From assembly GCA_927353735.1 (NCBI GenBank), contig CAKMIA010000009.1:1-61472 (forward strand): a DNA stretch of 61,472 nucleotides. Direction: 5' to 3'. This document shows positions 55,752-61,472 of this stretch, piece by piece. How positions within the stretch are numbered: the stretch's first letter is position 1; the number at the start of each line of letters is the position of its first letter. Made by a program: the position numbers and the translations under genes. The stretch comes from an uncultured Veillonellaceae bacterium. GTDB taxonomy: Bacteria > Bacillota > Negativicutes > Veillonellales > Dialisteraceae. The notes beneath the pieces are model-generated. The model saw only the letters and a list, made by a program, of their open reading frames with translations, was not told the DNA's origin and did not search any database.

Positions 55752-56357
55752 TCAGAACTGGGAATGCAGGACGTCTTTCCGCTGCTGGAGATATTCTTTG
55801 AGATTTTCCACGCGGGTGGCGGTCCAGTCGCCGTTCACGTCCTTTTCGAGGCGCACCTTCCACGTGAAGTCGTGGTTCAGCTCGTCGTCGTGAAGTTTGA
55901 CGCTGGCGGTGGCGATGCCGTCCTTTTCCTCCACGTCGAAGATGTCCGTGAGGGAGAGCGCCGCCGAGCCGACGTAGGCCTTGGCCGTATCGACGAGGGG
56001 CGTCATCAGCGTGGGATTGCCGGAATGGGCGGCGCGGAACTGCGTTTCCGTTTCATGGATGAGCGCATCGATGAGGGGCTTCTTCAGGGTGCGCATGAGG
56101 CCGGCGGCGAGGCGGTGGTCCCGCGTATCGGACTGAAGGGCTTCGTCGGTGAGATCGTCGAGGGCCGCGCTGTATACCTTTTCCAGATCGACCCGCTCGC
56201 GGAAGAGCTGGTAGTCTTTTTTCGTGACCGCCTGATAGATCTCGCCCGCTGCATACTGCGGGGTATGCATCCAGTAAAAGTAATAGAATCCGCCGGCTGC
56301 TGCGAGCAGCACCACCAGCGCGGGAATCAGTTTTTTCCACAGGGAACTGAGCGCCAT
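55752..56357 (-). CDS. DUF2939 family membrane-anchored protein
   Basis: 201 residues. One N-terminal membrane helix (about 10-28: LIPALVVLLAAAGGFYYFYW), then an extracytoplasmic domain starting with TPQYAAGEIYQAVTKKDYQLFRERVDLEKVY, the typical opening of DUF2939. No lipobox. Function unknown. It lies 32 bases downstream of the aldehyde dehydrogenase in the same direction and may be co-transcribed with it. Confidence 0.8.
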   Translation of the reverse strand: MALSSLWKKLIPALVVLLAAAGGFYYFYWMHTPQYAAGEIYQAVTKKDYQLFRERVDLEKVYSAALDDLTDEALQSDTRDHRLAAGLMRTLKKPLIDALIHETETQFRAAHSGNPTLMTPLVDTAKAYVGSAALSLTDIFDVEEKDGIATASVKLHDDELNHDFTWKVRLEKDVNGDWTATRVENLKEYLQQRKDVLHSQF

Positions 56358-56389
56358 GGGAGTCCTTTCCGGAGGGAAACAGGCCCTCC

Positions 56390-57808
56390 TTATGCCTTAC
56401 AGGTGTCGAAGAGTGCTTTCTGCTGGGTGAATTCCAGCATGCCGTATACGCCGCCTTCCCGGCCAATGCCGGAGTGCTTGTAACCGCCGAAGGGCGCCGC
56501 GGTGTCGCGGGGGCTGTCATTGATGTAGACGTTGCCGGCCTGGATGCGGCGGGCCGCTGCGATGGCCTCCTCTTTCGGGCCGTATACGGCGGCATTCAGG
56601 CCGTATTCCGTATCGTTGGCGAGGCGGATCGCTTCCTCCGGCGTGTCGTAGGTGAAGACGCAGAGCACGGGGCCGAAGATCTCTGCCTGTGCGATGGCCA
56701 TATCGGGGGTGACATCGGTGAAAATGGTGGGCTTCACGTAGTAGCCGTGGTCCGGTTCATCGGGCACGCCGCCCAGCAGCACGCGGGCGCCGCCGGCGAT
56801 GCCCTGCTCGATGAAGCCGCGGATCTTTTTATACTGCGCGGCGGACGCCACCGGTCCGACACGGACGGCGTGGTCGTGGGGATCGCCCACAGGATATTCT
56901 GCGGCGATGCGCACCAGCGCTTCCTCGATCTTCGCCTGATCGCTCTTCGGAATGAGCAGGCGGGAGAGGGCGGTGCAGGTCTGTCCGGAATTGAGGAAAA
57001 TGGAATTAAAGCAGTTCCGGATGGCCCAGTCATAGTTCTCCATGGGCAGGACCAGCGCCGGCGATTTGCCGCCCAGCTCGAGGGAAATGCGCTTCACTGA
57101 GGCGAGGGCGCGCTGAGCGACCCGGATGCCGCCCGACGTGGAGCCTGTGAAGGAGATCATGTCGATGAGCGGATGGGACGCCATGGCGTCGCCCACTTCA
57201 CCGCCGCGGCCGGTGACCATATTGAATACGCCCTTCGGGAAGCCTGCCTTTTCGAAGGCCTCCGCCATGAGGAAGCACGAAAGCGGCGTGTGCTGCGAAG
57301 GCTTCAGCACCACCGTATTCCCCATGAGGAGCGCGGGGATGACCTTCTGCACCACCTGTCCCAGCGGATAGTTCCACGGGGTGATGCAGCCGATGACGCC
57401 CACAGGCTCGCGGTATACCGTGGAGAGGGGCATTTTTTCCACCAGCGGGACCTGCGGTGCCAGATCGATGTAGGACCGCACCCGGGTGTACTGGTATTCG
57501 CAGTGCGACGATTTCGCAAAGGACCAGGGCGCGCCCAGCTCCCGGATCTCCAGCTCGATGATGTCCTCTTCCTGAGAGCGGAAAATGGTCAGGAATTTTT
57601 CCATGAGGGCGATGCGCTCTGAAAGGGGCAGCGCGGCCCAGGCGGGGAGCGCCTCATGGGCGGCCCGGGCGGCGCGGTCCACGTCGGCCGGTGTGCCCCG
57701 GGGCACGCGGGCAAATATTTCCATGGCGGCAGGGTCCTCTACGGAGATCCACTCGCCGGAAGAGCCGGGGACCCATTCGCCGTTGATGTACAGATGTTCA
57801 AAATCCAT
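56390..57808 (-). CDS. NAD(P)-dependent aldehyde dehydrogenase
   Basis: Oxidises an aldehyde to the acid. 472 residues. Cofactor-site motif FTGSTSGG, active-site Glu in LELGGKSP and nucleophile Cys in NSGQTC are all present, and the N-terminus YINGEWVP is typical of the general class. I chose the ATG eight bases after AGGAGG; a GTG three codons upstream abuts the ribosome site. The substrate cannot be read. It is transcribed away from the cobamide genes. Confidence 0.92.
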   Translation of the reverse strand: MDFEHLYINGEWVPGSSGEWISVEDPAAMEIFARVPRGTPADVDRAARAAHEALPAWAALPLSERIALMEKFLTIFRSQEEDIIELEIRELGAPWSFAKSSHCEYQYTRVRSYIDLAPQVPLVEKMPLSTVYREPVGVIGCITPWNYPLGQVVQKVIPALLMGNTVVLKPSQHTPLSCFLMAEAFEKAGFPKGVFNMVTGRGGEVGDAMASHPLIDMISFTGSTSGGIRVAQRALASVKRISLELGGKSPALVLPMENYDWAIRNCFNSIFLNSGQTCTALSRLLIPKSDQAKIEEALVRIAAEYPVGDPHDHAVRVGPVASAAQYKKIRGFIEQGIAGGARVLLGGVPDEPDHGYYVKPTIFTDVTPDMAIAQAEIFGPVLCVFTYDTPEEAIRLANDTEYGLNAAVYGPKEEAIAAARRIQAGNVYINDSPRDTAAPFGGYKHSGIGREGGVYGMLEFTQQKALFDTCKA

Positions 57809-57975
57809 CACAGACACCTCCTTTATTGTCTATTCTTTTATTGTAAAAAGTTTTGACCGGCCGGGCAAGGCGCGGGGCGGAAATCGGCCTTTTTTCTTTC
57901 TGCTATAATAGGAAAAGCTGAGTTCTCAGCAGACACAGAAAGAAATGCCCGCAGAAGGGCAGAAAGTGAGGATAT

Positions 57976-59031
57976 ATGGGACTTCTGGATGAAACGATTG
58001 CCGCGATCGGTCCGCTCGATCAGGGCGCGATGGACCGGGCGCGGGAGCGCTGGCAGAAGCTGTATCTCGGCATGGGCCGGCTGGGCAGCATGGAGGACAT
58101 GGTCGTCCAGTATGCCGGCGTCACCGGCAGCGAGGAGGTGGAGCTGCCGAAGCGGTGCATGGTCATCGCCAGTGCCGACCACGGCGTGGCGCGCCACAAT
58201 ATTTCCGCCTATCCCGTGTCCACCACGGTGGGCATGACGAGAAATTATCTCGTCTCGAAAGGGGCCGGCGCCAATGCCATGGCGGCGTACTGCAATGCGG
58301 ACATGGTCGTGGTGGATATGGGCATCGCCCATGACATGAGTGATGTGCCGGGGCTGCTGGACCGGAAGATCGCCTGGGGCACGGATGATTTTTCCGAGGG
58401 GCCGGCCATGAGCCGGGAGGATGCCATCCGCGCCGTGGAGACCGGCATCGAAATCGCTGAGGAAAAGGCGCGCGCCGGCTACCGGGCGTTCCTCGTGGGG
58501 GAGATGGGCATCTCCAATACGGCGTCCGCGGCGTGCATCATCGGCGCCTTCAATCACTGGAGCGCGCTGGAGGTGACCGGCCGGGGGACGAACATTTCCG
58601 ATGAGCGTCTCCGCCGGAAGATCGAGCTGGTGCAGCAGGCGCTGGACGTGAATCAGCCGAATCCCGACGACGGGCTGGATGTGCTGGCCAAGGTGGGCGG
58701 CTTTGAGTTCGGCTGCCTCGTAGGGGTCATGCTCGGCGCGGCGGCCAATCATGCCATCACGGTGATCGACGGCTTCAATACCACCGCCTGTGCGTTCATC
58801 GCCCGGGCGCTCGCGCCGGAGTCGGTGCATTATCTCATGGCGTCGCACCGGTCCCGGGAGCAGGCGCACAAGAAGTCGCTGGCGGCGCTGGGCCTGTCTG
58901 AATATGTGGATCTGGGATTCCGGCTGGGCGAGGCCTCCGGTGCGGCGATCCAGATGAAGATGCTGGATACGGCGCTTCTGGTCTATATGGACTGCGCCAC
59001 GGAAGAGGAAATCGAGGGGGCGAAAGCATGA
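57976..59031 (+). CDS. CobT-family phosphoribosyltransferase, ArsA-like
   Basis: 351 residues, nicotinate-nucleotide:lower-ligand phosphoribosyltransferase family, which activates the lower base of cobamides. It keeps the DHG motif (68-70), GEMGISNT (175-182, with the CobT-type Glu176) and the catalytic Glu319 in LGEASGA. The usual N-terminal TKPxGSLGRLE has degraded to LGMGRLGSME. The adjacent homologue has the reverse pattern, so the two probably make a heterodimer. Such a pair (ArsAB) attaches phenol or p-cresol in Sporomusa and Veillonella. Naming this one ArsA follows gene order and is inference. Confidence 0.8.
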   Translation: MGLLDETIAAIGPLDQGAMDRARERWQKLYLGMGRLGSMEDMVVQYAGVTGSEEVELPKRCMVIASADHGVARHNISAYPVSTTVGMTRNYLVSKGAGANAMAAYCNADMVVVDMGIAHDMSDVPGLLDRKIAWGTDDFSEGPAMSREDAIRAVETGIEIAEEKARAGYRAFLVGEMGISNTASAACIIGAFNHWSALEVTGRGTNISDERLRRKIELVQQALDVNQPNPDDGLDVLAKVGGFEFGCLVGVMLGAAANHAITVIDGFNTTACAFIARALAPESVHYLMASHRSREQAHKKSLAALGLSEYVDLGFRLGEASGAAIQMKMLDTALLVYMDCATEEEIEGAKA

Positions 59032-60053
59032 AGCAGATCGAAGCACTTCACAAGGATATCATGGATGCCTGCCGCCTCTATGTGGACAATCTCACCAAGC
59101 CGCTGGGCTCGCTGGGCCGGATGGAGGACATGGCGGTGCGGCTGGCCGGTATTTTCGGCGAGGTGAAGCCGTCGTCCCTGCCGAAGGCCGTGGTGATCTT
59201 CTGCGGTGATACGGCCGTGGACGGCGAGAAGAACGAGACGAAGGGATTCAAGAGCTACAATGAGGCGGCTCTCGTGGCGCAGGGCTACGGGCCGGTGAAT
59301 GCGGCCGCCCGTCAGATCGGCGCGGCGGTGTATGTGATCGACGTGGGCCTCGAAAAGGAATCCGCCGGGATTCCGGGCGTGCTCGTCCAGAAGGCGGTGC
59401 GGGGTACGCACTGCGGCAGTCCGGCCATGACGCCCGAGGCGGCAGCCAGAGCCATTCAGGTGGGGATGTCCGTGGCGACAACGCTTGCCGGTCAGGGCGT
59501 GCGGGCCGCCGGGCTCGGCAATATCGGGGAGCGCTCCATGCTCTCCGCGCTGGCGGTGACCGCCGCCATCCTGAAGGACGACCTCACGGCGGCCTCGGAA
59601 AAGCAGGGGCTCCGCCTCCATCTGGCCTCGCTGGGCGATTTTGCCACCGATCCGTGCGGCGTGCTCGCCCAGGTGGGCTCCGCGGAGATCGCCGCGCTCT
59701 TCGGCTTCATCGTGCAGGCTGCCCGGGAGGGCATGGCCGTGGTCTTCGACAATGCAGTCACCGGGGCGGCGGCGCTGGGCGCGGTCACGGCCTATCCGGA
59801 GATCCGGGACTATCTGTTCCCCTCGGCGGTCTATGACGAGCCGGTCCACCAGATGCAGCTCTCCAAGCTCGGTATGGAGGGATACCTCCACTATCATTTC
59901 ACTGAAGGAGAAGGATTCGGCTCCGTGCTGGGCCTGTCCCTCCTCGACGCGTCCCTGTGCATGCTGAATCTCATGGCCACCTTCGGCAGCGGCGGCGTGG
60001 ACGTGGCGGAGGACGGACCGGGCAAGGGCCGTCAGAGAGAGGACGTGAAATAA
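59028..60053 (+). CDS. CobT-family phosphoribosyltransferase, ArsB-like
   Basis: 341 residues, overlapping the preceding gene by four bases (ATGA). It retains the N-terminal TKPLGSLGRME (23-33) and a C-terminal Glu near 295 (EGEGFGS), but the DHG motif (here CGDTAV) and the GEMGIGNT loop (LGNIGERS) are lost. The complementary conservation between the two homologues argues for one shared active site in a heterodimer, as in ArsAB. This would give phenolyl-type cobamides, pending proof. It ends in TAATG, overlapping the next gene. Confidence 0.8.
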   Translation: MKQIEALHKDIMDACRLYVDNLTKPLGSLGRMEDMAVRLAGIFGEVKPSSLPKAVVIFCGDTAVDGEKNETKGFKSYNEAALVAQGYGPVNAAARQIGAAVYVIDVGLEKESAGIPGVLVQKAVRGTHCGSPAMTPEAAARAIQVGMSVATTLAGQGVRAAGLGNIGERSMLSALAVTAAILKDDLTAASEKQGLRLHLASLGDFATDPCGVLAQVGSAEIAALFGFIVQAAREGMAVVFDNAVTGAAALGAVTAYPEIRDYLFPSAVYDEPVHQMQLSKLGMEGYLHYHFTEGEGFGSVLGLSLLDASLCMLNLMATFGSGGVDVAEDGPGKGRQREDVK

Positions 60054-60787
60054 TGAAAGCACTGTTTATCCGCTGCTACGGCGTGCTCACGCCGGATATG
60101 CTCGTGGGGGGCCTTATCGATATGGGCGTGCCGCCGGCGTATCTGAAAGCGCGGCTGGAGCAGGCAGGCGCTCCGGCGGTTTTTATCGAGAAGGCCAATG
60201 ACAAGGCGCAGTTCGGCGCGCACTATTTCCATATCCCCGGCGGAGAAGGACCGGTCAGCGCGGCCTCTCTCCGGGAGGAATGGGACGCCCTCTGCAGCCG
60301 CTCCGGCGCTTCCTTTGCCGCGGCGGGGCAGCGGGTGCTGGCGCTGCTGGGCAGCGGGGCGGATCTGGCGCCGCTCCGGGTGCGCCAGGCTGATGCGCGG
60401 TCCCTTTTCTGCTTCCTCGCGGGCGTGGAATACCTCGATGCGGAAGCGGTCTATATCTGTCCCTTCGAGCTGGGGCACGGAACGGACGAGGGCGGCGCGC
60501 TCACGGAGCAGATCCTCGTGCGGGCGGGCTCCACGGCGGGGTTGCCCATTCCGGCGGATGGCATCACGCCTTCCGCGGCGGCCATGCTGGAGGGGCTCTC
60601 CACGGACTTTACGCCCATCGACGGCCGGTTCCTGCTGGACCGGACCTCCTACGGCAGCGCCAGCAGCGAATCGCCCGACGGCGACAACACGGCGGCGCTC
60701 TATCTGGGCTATTTCACCGAGCGGCGGGATTCCCTCTTCAGCCGGCAGATGAAGGTCTTCGGCGGGCCGCGGGAGCTTTTTGAATAA
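60053..60787 (+). CDS. divergent LarC-like (DUF111) protein
   Basis: 244 residues. The N-terminus ALFIRCYGVLTPDMLVGGL resembles the LarC start (DCFSGISGDMxLGAL) and continues IDMGVPPAYL, as in LarC. The later AVYICPFELGHGT and LVRAGSTAGLPIPADGITPSA match the SPLxLGxG and HGxLPVPAPA regions. The HFHEVGA motif of true LarC is replaced by RVRQADA, and the C-terminal LarC2 half is missing. It is therefore unlikely to be a normal nickel insertase. It overlaps the ArsB-like gene (TAATG), so it probably acts with the cobamide pair. Function unknown. Confidence 0.6.
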   Translation: MKALFIRCYGVLTPDMLVGGLIDMGVPPAYLKARLEQAGAPAVFIEKANDKAQFGAHYFHIPGGEGPVSAASLREEWDALCSRSGASFAAAGQRVLALLGSGADLAPLRVRQADARSLFCFLAGVEYLDAEAVYICPFELGHGTDEGGALTEQILVRAGSTAGLPIPADGITPSAAAMLEGLSTDFTPIDGRFLLDRTSYGSASSESPDGDNTAALYLGYFTERRDSLFSRQMKVFGGPRELFE

Positions 60788-60805
60788 GAAGTAATCAGAG
60801 AAAAG

Positions 60806-60834
60806 AAAAAGGACGCGGAGGCGTCCTTTTTTTG
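60806..60834 (+). terminator. rho-independent terminator of the CobT-pair operon
   Basis: AAAAGGACGC / GCGTCCTTTT hairpin and T-run. Confidence 0.85.
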
Positions 60835-60838
60835 AGGC

Positions 60839-60867
60839 TTGCACAGGAAGGACTTTTTCAGTATAAT
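60839..60867 (+). promoter_or_regulatory. promoter 1 upstream of the tRNA cluster
   Basis: TTGCAC (60839-60844) and TATAAT (60862-60867), spacer 17. It starts a transcript containing a hairpin AAGGAATTT / AAATTCCTT (60917-60947). Confidence 0.6.
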
Positions 60868-60945
60868 AAGAGCACGTCATCTCTCCGTAGAGACATGGAC
60901 ATGGGCGGATGCCTGTAAGGAATTTGAAAAGTTCGAAAAAATTCC

Positions 60946-60974
60946 TTGACAGAGCAAAAACCATATGGTACACT
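60946..60974 (+). promoter_or_regulatory. promoter 2 upstream of the tRNA cluster
   Basis: TTGACA (60946-60951) and TACACT (60969-60974), spacer 17. Confidence 0.65.
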
Positions 60975-61028
60975 ATTCAACGTGGTCGCCGGGCCGGTCC
61001 GGCAGGAAAGAAAAATAAAAATTCCTGC

Positions 61029-61056
61029 TTGACAAACTCCGGGAAAATGATATAAT
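61029..61056 (+). promoter_or_regulatory. promoter 3 upstream of the tRNA cluster
   Basis: TTGACA (61029-61034) and TATAAT (61051-61056), spacer 16, directly before tRNA-Gly. Confidence 0.75.
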
Positions 61057-61072
61057 CATATCATTGCTGCTT

Positions 61073-61147
61073 GCGGAAGTAGCTCAGTGGTAGAGCACCA
61101 CCTTGCCAAGGTGGGGGTCGCGGGTTCGAGTCCCGTTTTCCGCTCCA
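61073..61147 (+). tRNA. tRNA-Gly (GCC)
   Basis: 75 bases with encoded CCA. Acceptor GCGGAAG pairs with TTTCCGC, D-arm GCTCAGTGGTAGAGC, anticodon GCC, T-arm GGTTCGAGTCC. First in a cluster of five tRNA genes. Confidence 0.96.
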
Positions 61148-61183
61148 CTTAATGGTAAAGTCCGAAAGGGCTTTAACATATAT

Positions 61184-61259
61184 TCCTGAATAGCTCAGTT
61201 GGTAGAGCAATCGGCTGTTAACCGATCGGTCGTAGGTTCGAGTCCTACTTCAGGAGCCA
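61184..61259 (+). tRNA. tRNA-Asn (GTT)
   Basis: 76 bases with CCA. Acceptor TCCTGAA / TTCAGGA, anticodon GTT in CT-GTT-AA, T-arm GGTTCGAGTCC. Confidence 0.96.
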
Positions 61260-61260
61260 T

Positions 61261-61335
61261 AGGGGTATCGCCAAGCGGTAAGGCAACGGACTCTGACTCC
61301 GTCATGCGTAGGTTCGAATCCTACTACCCCTGCCA
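61261..61335 (+). tRNA. tRNA-Gln (CTG)
   Basis: 75 bases with CCA. Acceptor AGGGGTA / TACCCCT, anticodon CTG, T-arm GGTTCGAATCC. The tRNA begins with A, pairing with T before the discriminator G. Confidence 0.93.
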
Positions 61336-61338
61336 TAT

Positions 61339-61414
61339 GATCCATTAGCTCAGTCGGTAGAGCACTTGACTTTTAATCAAGGTGTCCCGCGTTCGAGTCG
61401 CGGATGGATCACCA
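61339..61414 (+). tRNA. tRNA-Lys (TTT)
   Basis: 76 bases with CCA. Acceptor GATCCAT / ATGGATC, anticodon TTT, T-arm GTTCGAGTC. Confidence 0.96.
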
Positions 61415-61419
61415 GTTAT

Positions 61420-61472
61420 GGCCTGTTCGTCAAGTGGTTAAGACACCGCCCTTTCACGGCGGGTTCGGGGGT
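61420..61472 (+). tRNA. tRNA-Glu (TTC), cut by the window end
   Basis: Starts GGCCTGTTCG, with D-arm TCAAGTGGTTAAGACA and anticodon TTC in CT-TTC-AC. The 3' part lies outside the window. Confidence 0.85.

Noticed and set aside
57976..60053. Second CobT gene as an assembly duplicate
   Set aside because: The two proteins are far diverged and have lost opposite motifs, so they are true paralogues.

Overview
The window is GC-rich, densely coded bacterial chromosome. Most genes resemble Firmicutes genes: T-box leaders, a tandem glycine riboswitch, ecfA1-ecfA2-ecfT-truA, and a two-subunit GcvP. The cell nevertheless seems to have an outer membrane. A small beta-barrel protein (37522-38037) has a Sec signal and a C-terminal aromatic residue, and a tripartite RND efflux system is present. 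That mixture, plus a tandem pair of CobT homologues resembling the ArsAB phenol-cobamide enzyme known from Sporomusa and Veillonella, points to the Negativicutes (Veillonella/Megasphaera/Dialister-like). The genus cannot be fixed from sequence alone.

Layout. 1-4.8 kb: a lipid kinase and two paralogous Liv-type binding lipoproteins, each behind a T-box leader whose antiterminator/terminator module is duplicated. 4.8-7.5 kb: pyridoxal kinase, radical SAM protein, small membrane protein and HD hydrolase. 7.5-14.5 kb: glycine riboswitch and a complete glycine-cleavage operon (gcvT-gcvH-gcvPA-gcvPB-lplA-lpdA). 14.7-16.2 kb: two related LuxR-type regulators. 16.3-22.2 kb: a possible small RNA, then argC-J-B-D and argF with ArgR-like palindromes. 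22.4-25.8 kb: ECF energizing module and truA. 25.9-33.4 kb: a short UvrA-like ATPase, then a TetR-type regulator with two HTH domains coupled to an RND pump. 33.5-43.1 kb: mostly housekeeping genes (typA, yihY, OMP, a malate/lactate dehydrogenase family gene, an ECF S component, prfC), then an HNH-like protein fused translationally to dcd. 43.3-46.8 kb: TAXI-TRAP transporter. 46.9-54.4 kb: LysR regulator, asparaginase, tRNA-Ser, and two nitrilase/permease cassettes whose nitrilase genes are nearly identical. 54.5-60.8 kb: rRNA methyltransferase, DUF2939 protein, aldehyde dehydrogenase, and the CobT-pair/LarC-like operon. 60.8 kb to the end: tandem promoters and a tRNA cluster (Gly, Asn, Gln, Lys, partial Glu).

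Together the genes suggest an anaerobe that lives on amino acids and small acids. It senses branched-chain amino acids through T-boxes and glycine through a riboswitch, makes arginine under ArgR-like control, imports organic acids by TRAP, and cleaves amides. The most unusual items are the double-HTH TetR regulator with a matching double half-site operator, the two partially duplicated T-box leaders, the ArsAB-like pair with a divergent LarC-like partner, and the duplicated nitrilase cassettes. No insertion sequence, phage or CRISPR array was seen.
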